Positions 7,631 through 15,250 of a stretch of DNA of 23,261 bases are shown here, one piece after another. Origin of the DNA: Peptococcaceae bacterium UBA5752. Its GTDB lineage: Bacteria > Bacillota > Dehalobacteriia > UBA4068. The DNA is taken from contig DIFI01000010.1 in NCBI GenBank assembly GCA_002419055.1, positions 1-23,261 on the forward strand, in the 5' to 3' direction. The first letter of the stretch is position 1; every line of letters starts with the position of its first letter. The notes beneath the pieces are model-generated. The model saw only the letters and a list, made by a program, of their open reading frames with translations, did not search any database and was not told the origin of the DNA. The position numbers were made by a program, and so were the translations under genes.

Positions 7631-8956
7631 ATGAAACCAGTAGTCGCGATTGTCGGTAGAGAAAATGTCGGCAAATCAACGTTGTTTAATAGAATTATCG
7701 GCGCGCGTCATGCAATTGTTGAGGATACCCCCGGTATAACCCGTGACCGGCTGTATAGAGACGCCAGCTGGAGCGGACATGATTTCACACTGATTGATAC
7801 AGGCGGTATCAAATTCAATATCGGCGAAGGGATGATTGCCGGAAAAGTGCGTGAGCAAGCAGCCTTGGCAATAGAGGAAGCGCAGGTAATCATATTCGTG
7901 GTAGATCTGACCAGCGGTTTAATGGCAGACGACGAGGATGTTGCTGATTTATTGCGCCGCAGCGGTAAGCCGATAGTGCTGGCTGTTAATAAAGCTGATG
8001 ATTTTTCCACTCCGCCGCCGGTATATGAATTTTATTCGCTGGCATTAGGGGAGCCGATTCCCGTTTCCTCCGTTCATGGAAAAAATATCGGTGATTTATT
8101 AGATGAAGTAGTCAGTTATTTACCTGATGACGATACTGATTATGCGGAAGGCGATGTTGTTAAGGTAGCTTTTGTCGGTCGACCTAACGTTGGCAAATCT
8201 TCGTTGGTTAACCGGCTGGTGGGCGAAGAGCGGGTCATCGTATCTGATATGCCCGGTACAACCAGGGATGCAATAGATACGATGTTGACCATAAATGATC
8301 GCCAATATATGTTGATCGATACTGCCGGAATGAGGCGTAAAGGAAAAATCGATGAGCCGGCGGAGCATTACAGCGTTTCTCGGGCACTCAATGCTGTTGA
8401 CCGATGTGATGTGGCGGTATTGGTGATCGATGCGACTGAAGGGATTGCGGAGCAGGATAAAAAAATTGCCGGTTATGTTCATGAGGCAGGCCGTGGTTTG
8501 TTGATAGTTATAAATAAATGGGATTTGCCTGAAAAAGATGACAAAACTATGAACAAATTTGAGAAGAAAATCCATGAGGAGTTGCCATTTGTTAACTATG
8601 CACTGAATATATTTGTATCAGCGTTGAGTGGACAGAGAGTCGATAAAATATTGCCGTTGATTGATTTTATTTCCGAGCAGCAAAATCGTCGTATACCCAC
8701 TGCAGTACTCAATGAGACGCTTCGGGAGGCAGTTGCTTTTAATCCTCCTCCGACCGATAAAGGGCGGCGGTTGAAACTGTTTTATGTTGTACAAACCGGA
8801 GTCAAGCCGCCTAAAATTGTGATGTTTTTTAATGATCCGGAAATGATGCATTTTTCTTACGCTCGTTATTTGGAAAACAAGATTCGGGAAGCATTTGGTT
8901 TTGCCGGTACCAGATTATCATTGATTTGGCGCAAACGAGAAAAAGAGGAAGAATAA
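7631..8956 (+). CDS. der: ribosome biogenesis GTPase Der (EngA)
   Basis: Essential GTPase for maturation of the 50S subunit. The 441 residues hold two G domains in tandem: P-loops GRENVGKS (9-16) and GRPNVGKS (183-190), switch motifs DTGG and DTAGM, and base-recognition motifs NKAD and NKWD. A KH-like domain follows, with RIPTAVLN and the typical KLFYVVQTGVKPP stretch. The ribosome binding site AGGAGG is inside the end of the radical SAM gene. Confidence 0.98.
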   Translation: MKPVVAIVGRENVGKSTLFNRIIGARHAIVEDTPGITRDRLYRDASWSGHDFTLIDTGGIKFNIGEGMIAGKVREQAALAIEEAQVIIFVVDLTSGLMADDEDVADLLRRSGKPIVLAVNKADDFSTPPPVYEFYSLALGEPIPVSSVHGKNIGDLLDEVVSYLPDDDTDYAEGDVVKVAFVGRPNVGKSSLVNRLVGEERVIVSDMPGTTRDAIDTMLTINDRQYMLIDTAGMRRKGKIDEPAEHYSVSRALNAVDRCDVAVLVIDATEGIAEQDKKIAGYVHEAGRGLLIVINKWDLPEKDDKTMNKFEKKIHEELPFVNYALNIFVSALSGQRVDKILPLIDFISEQQNRRIPTAVLNETLREAVAFNPPPTDKGRRLKLFYVVQTGVKPPKIVMFFNDPEMMHFSYARYLENKIREAFGFAGTRLSLIWRKREKEEE

Positions 8957-8996
8957 ACAAGACAGAGAAGTTTATCCTTAAAGGCGGTGATAAGGC

Positions 8997-9602
8997 ATGA
9001 ATTTAGGCCTGATCATTATATTAATAATAGGCAGTTTCTTAGTTGGTTCCATACCTACCGGTTATTGCTTAGTAAAATTAAAAACAGGAGTCGATATCCG
9101 TAAAGTAGGATCCGGAAATATCGGCACCACCAATGCAATGCGAGCGGCCGGTAAAAAAATAGCTATAATTGTTTTTGTATGTGATATACTCAAAGGTATG
9201 ATCCCTTCATTACTGGGATTAATATTTGTTGGGCCGTCCTTGGGTATTATATGCGGTTTGGCAGCTTTCTTGGGGCATATCTACTCGCCGTGGTTGGGAT
9301 TTCACGGCGGCAAAGGTGTGGCGACGCAGCTGGGAATAGTATTGGCGCTCTGTCCCCAGTTAGCAATAGTGCCTTTGGTCGCGTGGGGTTTGATAGTTTT
9401 CGTTAGCGGTTATGTCTCGTTGGCCTCCTGCTTTGCGGTAGCCGTTTTTATAGTTTCATTATTAATTTTTAAAGCAGAAATCGCATACATAATTGGTTTT
9501 ACAATAATGATGGTAATTGTATTTATTAAACATCGACAAAATTTTATTAATTTAAAAAATGGTACTGAATTAAAAATGTCAGTCAGAAAAAAATCTAAGT
9601 AG
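8997..9602 (+). CDS. plsY: glycerol-3-phosphate acyltransferase PlsY
   Basis: Membrane enzyme that acylates glycerol-3-phosphate from acyl-phosphate, the first step of phosphatidic acid synthesis. The 201 residues form about five to seven membrane segments and carry the three conserved loops: GSIPTGY, GSGNIGTTNAMR and HGGKGVAT. It lies between der and gpsA; gpsA makes its substrate. Confidence 0.95.
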   Translation: MNLGLIIILIIGSFLVGSIPTGYCLVKLKTGVDIRKVGSGNIGTTNAMRAAGKKIAIIVFVCDILKGMIPSLLGLIFVGPSLGIICGLAAFLGHIYSPWLGFHGGKGVATQLGIVLALCPQLAIVPLVAWGLIVFVSGYVSLASCFAVAVFIVSLLIFKAEIAYIIGFTIMMVIVFIKHRQNFINLKNGTELKMSVRKKSK

Positions 9603-9619
9603 TTTATAGGAGGATAGTT

Positions 9620-10609
9620 ATGCGTATAAAAATACTTGGCGCCGGGGGTTGGGGCACTGCATTAGCCCTTTTATTATATCAAAACGGTCATAACGTCAGC
9701 CTCTGGTCTTGGGATCCGCTCCATGTAGAAAAAATGCTACGTGATGGGGAAAATAAAGATTTTCTGCCGGGAGTGCAATTGCCGCCTGATTTACTGGTTT
9801 CTCCGCATATGAGCGGTGTTGCCAGCGCCGATATGGTAGTGTTTGCCGTACCTTCTCAAGCGGTGGGACAAGTTGTGGAGCAGGCAAAACAATATATCAA
9901 CCCCAAGACTGTTATTGTTAATGTTGCAAAGGGCTTTTATTCTGATCAGCGGAGATTGTCGGAGGTTATCTGCAGCTGTTTACCGGATAATCACTTTGCG
10001 GTCATTTCCGGGCCAAGCCATGCCGAAGAAGTGGCGCGTAATCTTCCAACAACGGTAGTAACGGCCGGTAATGATATCGATACCTGTCTTTTGGTGCAGG
10101 ATATTTTTATGAATAATAATTTCCGCGTTTATACAAATAATGATTTATTGGGCGTGGAAATTGGTGGTGCTGTGAAAAATATTATAGCTCTTGGTTCTGG
10201 TATTATTGATGGATTGGGAATAGGCGATAATGCTAAAGCGGCGTTGATGACCCGCGGTTTAGCTGAGATTGTGCGTTTAGGTACTGCCATGGGGGCATCC
10301 CCTGGAACCTTTACCGGGTTGGCGGGATTAGGAGATCTTATTGTAACTTGTACCAGTTATCATAGCCGCAACTTCCGTGCCGGCAGGGAAATTGGCAAAG
10401 GCCGCCCCTGGAATCAGGTATTAGAGGATATGAATATGGTTGTAGAAGGTGTCTATGCTACTGAGGTGACATATAAGATAGCACAACGCTTTAATGTAGA
10501 GATGCCTATCACCGAACAGATTTATCATTTGCTTTATGATGGACGTTCTCCCAAGGAGGCAATGTGGGCATTAATGACGCGCTCCAAAACGGCTGAGGAA
10601 ATATATTAA
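9620..10609 (+). CDS. gpsA: NAD(P)+-dependent glycerol-3-phosphate dehydrogenase
   Basis: Reduces dihydroxyacetone phosphate to sn-glycerol-3-phosphate for phospholipids. The 329 residues have the nucleotide-binding GAGGWGTALA (7-16), the NVAKG motif, and the catalytic lysine in GGAVKNIIALGSG (Lys186), then GDNAKAALMTRG. AGGAGG precedes the ATG. It is the last gene of the housekeeping run. Its final 42 codons and stop occur again, truncated at the 5' side, at 13529-13657. Confidence 0.97.
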   Translation: MRIKILGAGGWGTALALLLYQNGHNVSLWSWDPLHVEKMLRDGENKDFLPGVQLPPDLLVSPHMSGVASADMVVFAVPSQAVGQVVEQAKQYINPKTVIVNVAKGFYSDQRRLSEVICSCLPDNHFAVISGPSHAEEVARNLPTTVVTAGNDIDTCLLVQDIFMNNNFRVYTNNDLLGVEIGGAVKNIIALGSGIIDGLGIGDNAKAALMTRGLAEIVRLGTAMGASPGTFTGLAGLGDLIVTCTSYHSRNFRAGREIGKGRPWNQVLEDMNMVVEGVYATEVTYKIAQRFNVEMPITEQIYHLLYDGRSPKEAMWALMTRSKTAEEIY

Positions 10610-10634
10610 ATTATATTAATTATAACCTTAAAAT

Positions 10635-10670
10635 AAAAAACAGCGTAATTTACTGATTACGCTGTTTTTT
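10635..10670 (+). terminator. strong terminator after gpsA
   Basis: A perfect 15-bp stem (10635-10649 with 10656-10670) has a CAGCGTAAT core, a 6-base loop and a T6 run. An A run on the other side could make it bidirectional. A related hairpin follows the gpsA fragment at 13666-13698. Confidence 0.92.
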
Positions 10671-10760
10671 AGTGCCAGATTTATGTTGTAACATTTACAA
10701 TAAAAAAATGCCGCGAAGATAAATATGTTATCGAAAGAACAATATGTGCATGTTCACTTC

Positions 10761-10801
10761 AGTATACTCTTTTCTGGACACGGTTCATGAAAGAGTATAC
10801 T
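10761..10801. repeat. 12-bp perfect inverted repeat around a 17-base centre
   Basis: AGTATACTCTTT (10761-10772) is inverted as AAAGAGTATACT (10790-10801). It could be a hairpin, an operator, or the remnant of a small mobile element. No T run follows, so it is not an ordinary terminator. Confidence 0.75.
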
Positions 10802-10832
10802 ATTTTCATAGAGGCAACTATGGAGCCGCCAT

Positions 10833-10961
10833 ATGCTTAACTGGATTGTGATAACGGTCATTTTAGTTTGGCATACGGGCATTTTTGTCCTAAAATTTGT
10901 TATGCAACAGTGGAAGACACCGGTTACGCGGTTAAATGGAAAATTTCTGATTTCTATTTAG
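10833..10961 (+). other. possible small membrane-protein reading frame, 42 codons
   Basis: The ATG at 10833 opens a frame with a single hydrophobic stretch (WIVITVILVW and FVLKFVM) and stops at TAG. There is no clear ribosome binding site and no family match. It may be a decayed gene fragment or chance. Confidence 0.2.
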
Positions 10962-11026
10962 CTGCTAAATTTAATGTATTTGGGGAAGATGGGGAATTTA
11001 ACCAAATATATAATTGAATAATTATT

Positions 11027-11203
11027 ATGGAAATTACAATTGGCGAGCGGACGGCCGTTGAGCTTTTGTTGCACCGCCAGGATTTAGCCGCAAAAAAGCA
11101 TCTGGAATAAATTTTTTTAGTAGATCGGTTGGTTATCAAGAGAAATATTGATGTTTTCGGTATGTTGTACCGAGAAGTTGATTCGGCGGTTATCCGTATG
11201 TAA
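11027..11203 (+). pseudogene. possible decayed coding fragment with one in-frame stop
   Basis: From ATG 11027 the frame reads MEITIGERTAVELLLHRQ and on to KKHLE, stops at 11108-11110, then continues in the same frame as a protein-like stretch (VDRLVIKRNIDVFG, MLYREVDSAVIRM) to a second stop at 11201. The balanced, charged composition is unlike random AT-rich DNA here. I do not recognise the parent gene. Confidence 0.25.
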
Positions 11204-11252
11204 CGACACCATCCGCACGCATGCTAACTTTGTTTGATAGTATTTAATTTTT

Positions 11253-11312
11253 ATTAATAATACCTGTGTACTATTATTGTAAATTAATAATACCTTCGTA
11301 TTATTATTGTAA
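11253..11312. repeat. two tandem 30-bp units, each partly palindromic
   Basis: The units 11253-11282 and 11283-11312 match at 27 of 30 positions. Each contains AATAATA facing TATTATT around a short centre; the second forms a perfect 8-bp stem (AATAATAC with GTATTATT) with a 4-base loop. Confidence 0.8.
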
Positions 11313-11359
11313 TATAAAAATAAATAATTTAAATTTAAGCTTTTTTCTCTTAACTCTAT

Positions 11360-11475
11360 ATGATATAATATTTGCAAAATGATATAATATTTGCAAAATG
11401 ATATAATATTTGCAAAATGATATAATATTTGCAAAATGATATAATATTTGCAAAATGATGTAATATTTGCGCAAA
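11360..11475 (+). repeat. 19-bp tandem array, each unit carrying an extended -10 box
   Basis: Five perfect units of ATGATATAATATTTGCAAA run from 11360 to 11454, with a degenerate sixth at 11455-11475. Each unit contains TGATATAAT, an extended -10 promoter element (TGnTATAAT); in the sixth it is TGATGTAAT. The sequence before the first unit matches the sequence before the single TGATATAAT upstream of the second symporter module (14559-14567), so the array looks like an expanded promoter. Confidence 0.92.
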
Positions 11476-11601
11476 ATATTGAATTAACGCCCGTTAATAA
11501 ATGGTTCAGAAAAACTGTTGCTTGCTTTTTTAAAATAGGGGAGATATGTTAAAAATATAAACAACAGTTTGTTTGATATAAATTTAGAAAGGAGGGTTAT
11601 T

Positions 11602-11850
11602 ATGTCAGAAGAAAAAAAGGAAATGGATTATGCTGATATGCCAAGAAAGTTAAGCGGTAAAACCTGGGCGATCATTTGGGTCATTATCGGTATACTCTGT
11701 CTTGTAGTCTATCCGTCAACAAAATACTCGTTATTGCTTGGCGGCTGGCTGCCTATAACCGTTGTCCTCACATTTGGTTTGATGTTTGTCATTACAATAG
11801 TCGGTACGTTATTTGCCGCTGACATCATGAAGGGCACTAGAAAAAATTAG
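11602..11850 (+). CDS. small two-helix membrane protein paired with symporter 1
   Basis: The 82-residue product has a polar, acidic N-terminus (DYADMPRKLSGKTW), two membrane segments (about 25-42 and 49-72) and a basic end (MKGTRKN). Small proteins of this kind (for example YhdT/DUF997 beside PanF, or DUF3311) precede many sodium:solute symporters and are thought to be accessory subunits; which family applies is unclear. The start is ATG 11602 because AAGGAGGG lies 5 bases upstream; a longer frame from 11569 has no such site. It is followed 89 bases later by the symporter. The paralogue at 14849 is closely similar. Confidence 0.8.
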   Translation: MSEEKKEMDYADMPRKLSGKTWAIIWVIIGILCLVVYPSTKYSLLLGGWLPITVVLTFGLMFVITIVGTLFAADIMKGTRKN

Positions 11851-11939
11851 CTTATTTTATTTGACGTATTTTTTTGAACTTATTAAGTTAAATTTTACTG
11901 AATTGATTATGACTTAGTTATACTGAAAAGGAGGATAAT

Positions 11940-13448
11940 ATGAGTTCTGAATTTATTGTACCAACACTAATAGTGTTAATATTTATGGCCGCTTGTATTG
12001 CTTTTGGCGCAATCTCCATGTTCCAGTCCAAAAGAGCAGGCACGTACGGCGGATCCGAGGACTTCTTTACAGGTGAAGCAACCGTATCTCCTTGGATGGC
12101 TTCAATGACTTATATCGCCACCGTATTTAGTGCATTTGTCTTTATGGGGTCTGTTGGTGGCTATTATAACCTGGGTATGGGTTATAACATCTTTTTATTA
12201 AGCGAACTCTTTGTTGTTGCTGTATTTGTACCTACTTTTGGCAGAAAATTGTTTGAAATGGCCAACAAGTACCATTTCGTCACTCCTTCGGACTTTGTTG
12301 CCTACAGATATGGCAACAATAAAGTTGTCAGAGTAGGTTACGGTGTGTTGATGGTGCTTTTCACAATTGCATTTATGTCTGCACAGGTAGTTGCCATTGC
12401 CTATATTCTGGTAACAATTACCGGCGGTTTCTTTACTTATCCCGCAGCCGTATTGACTGTCGGCGGCGTTTTAATTGTTTATATCTTACTTGGCGGTTAT
12501 AAAGCAGTTGTTTACACCGATTGCCTGCAGGCAATCATGCTGATCGCTACTGTTGTCGTTACTTTCTTTGTTGTATTGGCGAAATTTGATTTACCTGCAA
12601 CTTATACGGCAATGGATAGTCTGCGTCAAATCAATTTTGCTCCCGGCCCGATTGGAATGTACAAGTTTCCTTATTACATCACTCAGTTCTTTATCGTCGG
12701 TTTGGCTTTTATATTGATGCCGCAATTGTGGGTCAGGCTGCATGCTATGAGCAGTAAAAGAGGCCTGGTGGAAATTGTTAAGAATTTCACATTCTGGACG
12801 ACAATAATCTTCGGCGCAGCTGCTGTTTTCGCCGTTACCATCGGTTACAAGTATAATGTTGTTGATGGTGTGCTGGGAATGAATGTTGCTGCGGACAAGC
12901 TGACACTTACTTATATGTTTGATGAAGTGCCGAAGTGGATTGCCGCAACATTGCTTGCCGGCTGTGTGGCAGCTTCCATGTCCACCGTCAATTCCCAGAT
13001 CCTGGTTGTCAGCTCTATTTTGACCCGTGACTTTTATACCCAGTTGAAACCGGAGAAAAAGCACAACGAGGCATTTATCGGCCGTATTTGGATCATTATC
13101 CTCTGCGCTATTACCGCCATCTATGCTTTCTGGCCGCCGACACTGTTCGTTGATGTTTTGATCAGTGGTGTGTACCCGGGTATGGCTGCCGGTATTTGTG
13201 CCTGCATTATCGGTTTCTTCTGGAAGGGTGCCAATACCAAAGGCGCTATTGCCAGTTTGATTGTTGGTTTTATCATTGCAGCGTATATGGTCTTTTACAA
13301 CGTTCATCCATTTGGCATCTATAATGGTTTCTGGGTATTTTTGGGAAGCTTTATTGCTTTTGTTGTAGTTTCCCTGATTACCAAGAGCTCAAAGGATGCG
13401 GAAGTTCTTCCGCCTGAATTTGGTCATATAATGAAAACTCAAGATTAG
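11940..13448 (+). CDS. sodium:solute symporter (SSS family), copy 1
   Basis: The 502-residue product has about 12-13 membrane helices and SSS hallmarks: SEDFFTGE and PWMASMTYIATVFSAF near the first helices, LGGYKAVVYTDCLQA in the middle, and ASMSTVNSQILVVSSILTRD late, the conserved region tied to the sodium site. It resembles the PanF-like branch that carries small carboxylates. AAGGAGG precedes the ATG. With its small partner it forms the first of two tandem transport modules, about 80% identical to the second by eye over the first 60 residues. The substrate is unknown; nearby genes suggest an organic acid that feeds the downstream operon. Confidence 0.93.
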   Translation: MSSEFIVPTLIVLIFMAACIAFGAISMFQSKRAGTYGGSEDFFTGEATVSPWMASMTYIATVFSAFVFMGSVGGYYNLGMGYNIFLLSELFVVAVFVPTFGRKLFEMANKYHFVTPSDFVAYRYGNNKVVRVGYGVLMVLFTIAFMSAQVVAIAYILVTITGGFFTYPAAVLTVGGVLIVYILLGGYKAVVYTDCLQAIMLIATVVVTFFVVLAKFDLPATYTAMDSLRQINFAPGPIGMYKFPYYITQFFIVGLAFILMPQLWVRLHAMSSKRGLVEIVKNFTFWTTIIFGAAAVFAVTIGYKYNVVDGVLGMNVAADKLTLTYMFDEVPKWIAATLLAGCVAASMSTVNSQILVVSSILTRDFYTQLKPEKKHNEAFIGRIWIIILCAITAIYAFWPPTLFVDVLISGVYPGMAAGICACIIGFFWKGANTKGAIASLIVGFIIAAYMVFYNVHPFGIYNGFWVFLGSFIAFVVVSLITKSSKDAEVLPPEFGHIMKTQD

Positions 13449-13468
13449 TATAAAATTATGTTTATTAG

Positions 13469-13506
13469 GTTATCGGTGAAGGTCTTTATTGGTCTTCACC
13501 GATAAC
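13469..13506 (+). terminator. hairpin after symporter 1
   Basis: A perfect 13-bp stem (GTTATCGGTGAAG, 13469-13481, with CTTCACCGATAAC, 13494-13506) has a 12-base loop. The same GGTGAAG, GTCTTT, GGTCTTCACC design follows symporter 2, so the terminator was duplicated with the gene. The T run is poor. Confidence 0.75.
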
Positions 13507-13528
13507 TTTCATAACCGGCGGTAGTTTG

Positions 13529-13657
13529 GTGCAGCGCTACAATGTGGAAATGCCGATCACAGAACAAATTTATCATTTGCTTTATGATGGACGTTCTCTC
13601 CAAGAGGCAATGTGGGCATTAAAGACGCGTTCCAAAACGGCTGAAGAAATATATTAA
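13529..13657 (+). pseudogene. duplicated 3' end of gpsA (truncated)
   Basis: 42 codons plus stop match the end of gpsA (10481-10609) at 113 of 129 bases, with a 31-base identical core around the YHLLYDGRS codons. The 5' boundary is sharp: homology stops at 13529, just 23 bases after the symporter 1 terminator. Eight of the thirteen changed codons are synonymous, so this copy diverged while still part of a functional gene, or came from a related genome. It is followed, as gpsA is, by a terminator. Confidence 0.9.
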
Positions 13658-13665
13658 TTAAAAAT

Positions 13666-13698
13666 AAAGAGCAGCGCAATGTTTGCGCTGCTCTTTTT
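13666..13698. terminator. terminator after the gpsA fragment, shared with the regulator gene
   Basis: A perfect 14-bp stem (AAAGAGCAGCGCAA, 13666-13679, with TTGCGCTGCTCTTT, 13683-13696) has a 3-base loop and T and A runs on both sides. It is the counterpart of the gpsA terminator and also lies just past the stop of the minus-strand regulator, so it probably works in both directions. Confidence 0.88.
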
Positions 13699-13709
13699 AT
13701 AATGTTAAT

Positions 13710-14417
13710 TTAATAATATATTATTTCTTCATGATTTTTGAGTAAGTGCTCAAGACGTGCAAAATCATAAATAATCATTTGTTTGCGGGTTTTCTTTACA
13801 ACATTTTCTTTTTCCAGCCAGCGGAAAATGCGGTTGGCAGTCGCGTAATGGATATTAGCCGTATCGGCCAGGTCGCGCTGAGAAAGTAGTATCGGCATTC
13901 TATACCAGCCGTTTTCGTCAGGTGTTTCGATGGTGCATAAGTTATAAAGTAGTTGCAGCATCCTTTTGGTAGCCGAGGCAGGAGTATTTATCAGCGTTTT
14001 GTAATAATGCAGGTCAATGTTAGAAGCGTATTGCTGAATCATTTGTTCGAGCAATTCCCAGTCCTGCTGCATCCAAGCCATAATCTGTTCTTTACTGAAA
14101 AAACAAATAGTTGTTTCTTTAACAACTGACAGGATTAAAGAATGTTCAATATAATGATCGTAGGTATGCAACCAGATTGTATTTACTGAGAACTGAGGCG
14201 TATAGATGAACAATGTCTCAGTGCCATCTTCTCTTGCCATAGTTGTTCTAATATATCCGGAAAGAGTAAAGAGTAATACTTCCTGATAGTTGGCAGGTTT
14301 TTCAATGCGGCTTTTTGCAGGATAAGTTTTGACCATTCCCATGTGCACGTAATCACGTAATTTGGGCACAGTTGAGATGCTATTTGGTAAAAAAGTAGGT
14401 TTGAAGTTTTTTGCCAT
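13710..14417 (-). CDS. Crp/Fnr family regulator, CprK-like
   Basis: The 235-residue product has an N-terminal effector-binding beta-barrel (about 25-120), a dimer helix and a C-terminal winged helix-turn-helix from about residue 177 (LLSQRDLADTANIHYATANR). The layout and many positions resemble CprK of Desulfitobacterium: PKLRDYVHMGMVK against its EKLRNYTQMGLIR, and a close match through the RMLQLLYNLC and LEKENVVKKTRKQMIIY stretches. CprK binds a chlorinated hydroxyphenylacetate. The cysteine pattern of FNR is absent, so oxygen sensing by an Fe-S cluster is unlikely. AGGAGGG lies 8 bases before the ATG. It is transcribed away from symporter module 2. Control of the symporters and the catabolic operon is inferred from position. 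Confidence 0.88.
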   Translation of the reverse strand: MAKNFKPTFLPNSISTVPKLRDYVHMGMVKTYPAKSRIEKPANYQEVLLFTLSGYIRTTMAREDGTETLFIYTPQFSVNTIWLHTYDHYIEHSLILSVVKETTICFFSKEQIMAWMQQDWELLEQMIQQYASNIDLHYYKTLINTPASATKRMLQLLYNLCTIETPDENGWYRMPILLSQRDLADTANIHYATANRIFRWLEKENVVKKTRKQMIIYDFARLEHLLKNHEEIIYY

Positions 14418-14447
14418 GAAATATGCCCTCCTTATATTTGTATTATC

Positions 14448-14489
14448 GGCAGAGTAAATAAGACTTTTGGCAGAGCAGATAAGATTATT
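14448..14489. repeat. two tandem 21-bp units upstream of the regulator
   Basis: Units 14448-14468 and 14469-14489 both begin GGCAGAG and share ATAAGA, with 17 of 21 positions equal. The 21-bp period is two helical turns, which fits paired protein sites on one DNA face. They lie 30 bases upstream of the regulator start codon. Confidence 0.65.
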
Positions 14490-14540
14490 GGTAAATTATG
14501 AAAATCAATTATTATTTCAAAAAATACACGAAGACTAATT

Positions 14541-14567
14541 TTGTCTTTTAACTACATATGATATAAT
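14541..14567 (+). promoter_or_regulatory. promoter of symporter module 2 with extended -10
   Basis: TGATATAAT (14559-14567) is an extended -10; TTGTCT (14541-14546) is a possible -35, 15 bases from the TATAAT. A small dyad, AAGAC and GTCTT (14531-14547), overlaps the -35. About 30 bases match the sequence leading into the repeat array of module 1. Confidence 0.6.
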
Positions 14568-14783
14568 AGTGTCGAAGAAGAGTCTTTTCTCTATTTATAT
14601 CGTTATATGCTAGATTACCCTATTTATTGCTGAATGTCAAGATTACTATTATTATAATATACATAATGGTAATGATTTATATGATTTATCCTTAATTTTT
14701 AGCGGTTAATATTAAATCTCTCAAAATTATCAATATATCTTCTTTCTAAATGATTTTTATATTCATTAATATTATTTTCGGAA

Positions 14784-14803
14784 TTAGGAATATGATTTCC
14801 TAA
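14784..14803. promoter_or_regulatory. 20-bp dyad in the leader of symporter module 2
   Basis: TTAGGAAtatgatTTCCTAA is a perfect 7-6-7 inverted repeat, about 45 bases before the small-protein ATG. It could be an operator or a weak leader hairpin. Confidence 0.45.
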
Positions 14804-14848
14804 GAGTGAATAATATTTAGTCTAAAAATTGTGGAAGGAGGGTATTTT

Positions 14849-15100
14849 ATGACAAAGGAAATTAAGGAAGAAGTAGATTATGCGGATATGCCGAGAAAGT
14901 TGAGCGGTAAGACTTGGGCAATTATTTGGGTTATTATTTGCATAGCTTGTATTGCGGTTTATCCAACAACAAAATATTCCTATCTGGTAGGTGGTTGGCT
15001 GCCTGTTACTTTTGTCCTGATGTTTGGTCTGATGTTCATCATTGCAGTCGTTGCTACACTGTTTGCAAGTGATATCATCAAGGGTACGAGAAAAAAATAA
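14849..15100 (+). CDS. small two-helix membrane protein paired with symporter 2
   Basis: The 83-residue product is a paralogue of the protein at 11602: same acidic start (EEVDYADMPRKLSGKTW), two membrane segments (about 25-43 and 50-73), and basic end (IKGTRKK). It is probably an accessory subunit of the symporter that follows 150 bases later. The start is ATG 14849, with GGAGGG 6 bases upstream. A TTG-type extension to 14831 would overlap that site. Confidence 0.8.
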   Translation: MTKEIKEEVDYADMPRKLSGKTWAIIWVIICIACIAVYPTTKYSYLVGGWLPVTFVLMFGLMFIIAVVATLFASDIIKGTRKK

Positions 15101-15250
15101 ACTATCTTAAAACTAATAATATCCTGCCTTTAAAATAATAACATTAAGAATAACATTATAATTGGCATTATATCTTAACATTGATTTTTGTCTTAATTAT
15201 TTTAGATTAATCGATTCTTATAGTTTTAGTTCTTTGAAAAGGAGGATAAT

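Larger units (their letters stand above)
10671..11601. other. long non-coding or decayed region before the first symporter
   Basis: About 930 bases have no intact gene. In order they hold a 41-bp inverted repeat (10761-10801), a possible 42-codon reading frame (10833-10961), a broken frame with an internal stop (11027-11203), two 30-bp tandem repeats (11253-11312), a 19-bp repeat array (11360-11475) and a leader with a long-range 9-bp inverted repeat (11512-11520 with 11562-11570). In the second copy of this module the matching place is occupied by the Crp/Fnr regulator. Confidence 0.7.
14418..14848. other. divergent regulatory region between the regulator and symporter module 2
   Basis: This AT-rich stretch of 431 bases has no gene. 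It holds a 21-bp direct repeat next to the regulator start, a promoter with extended -10 at 14541-14567, several AT-rich dyads, and a 20-bp dyad at 14784-14803. The distance from the promoter to the small-protein ATG (about 275 bases) leaves a long untranslated leader. Confidence 0.65.

Noticed and set aside
11117..11434. 105-codon minus-strand frame over the repeat array
   Set aside because: Much of it is translated repeat sequence (ILYHFANI-like units) and it lacks a ribosome binding site.
11360..11475. CRISPR array or plasmid-type iterons
   Set aside because: The 19-bp units are directly joined without spacers, and there are no cas or replication genes nearby; the extended -10 content gives a better explanation.
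12591..13307. Long open frame on the minus strand opposite symporter 1
   Set aside because: It lies fully within a clear SSS gene, has a low-complexity polar composition typical of the antisense of a hydrophobic protein, and shows no ribosome binding site.
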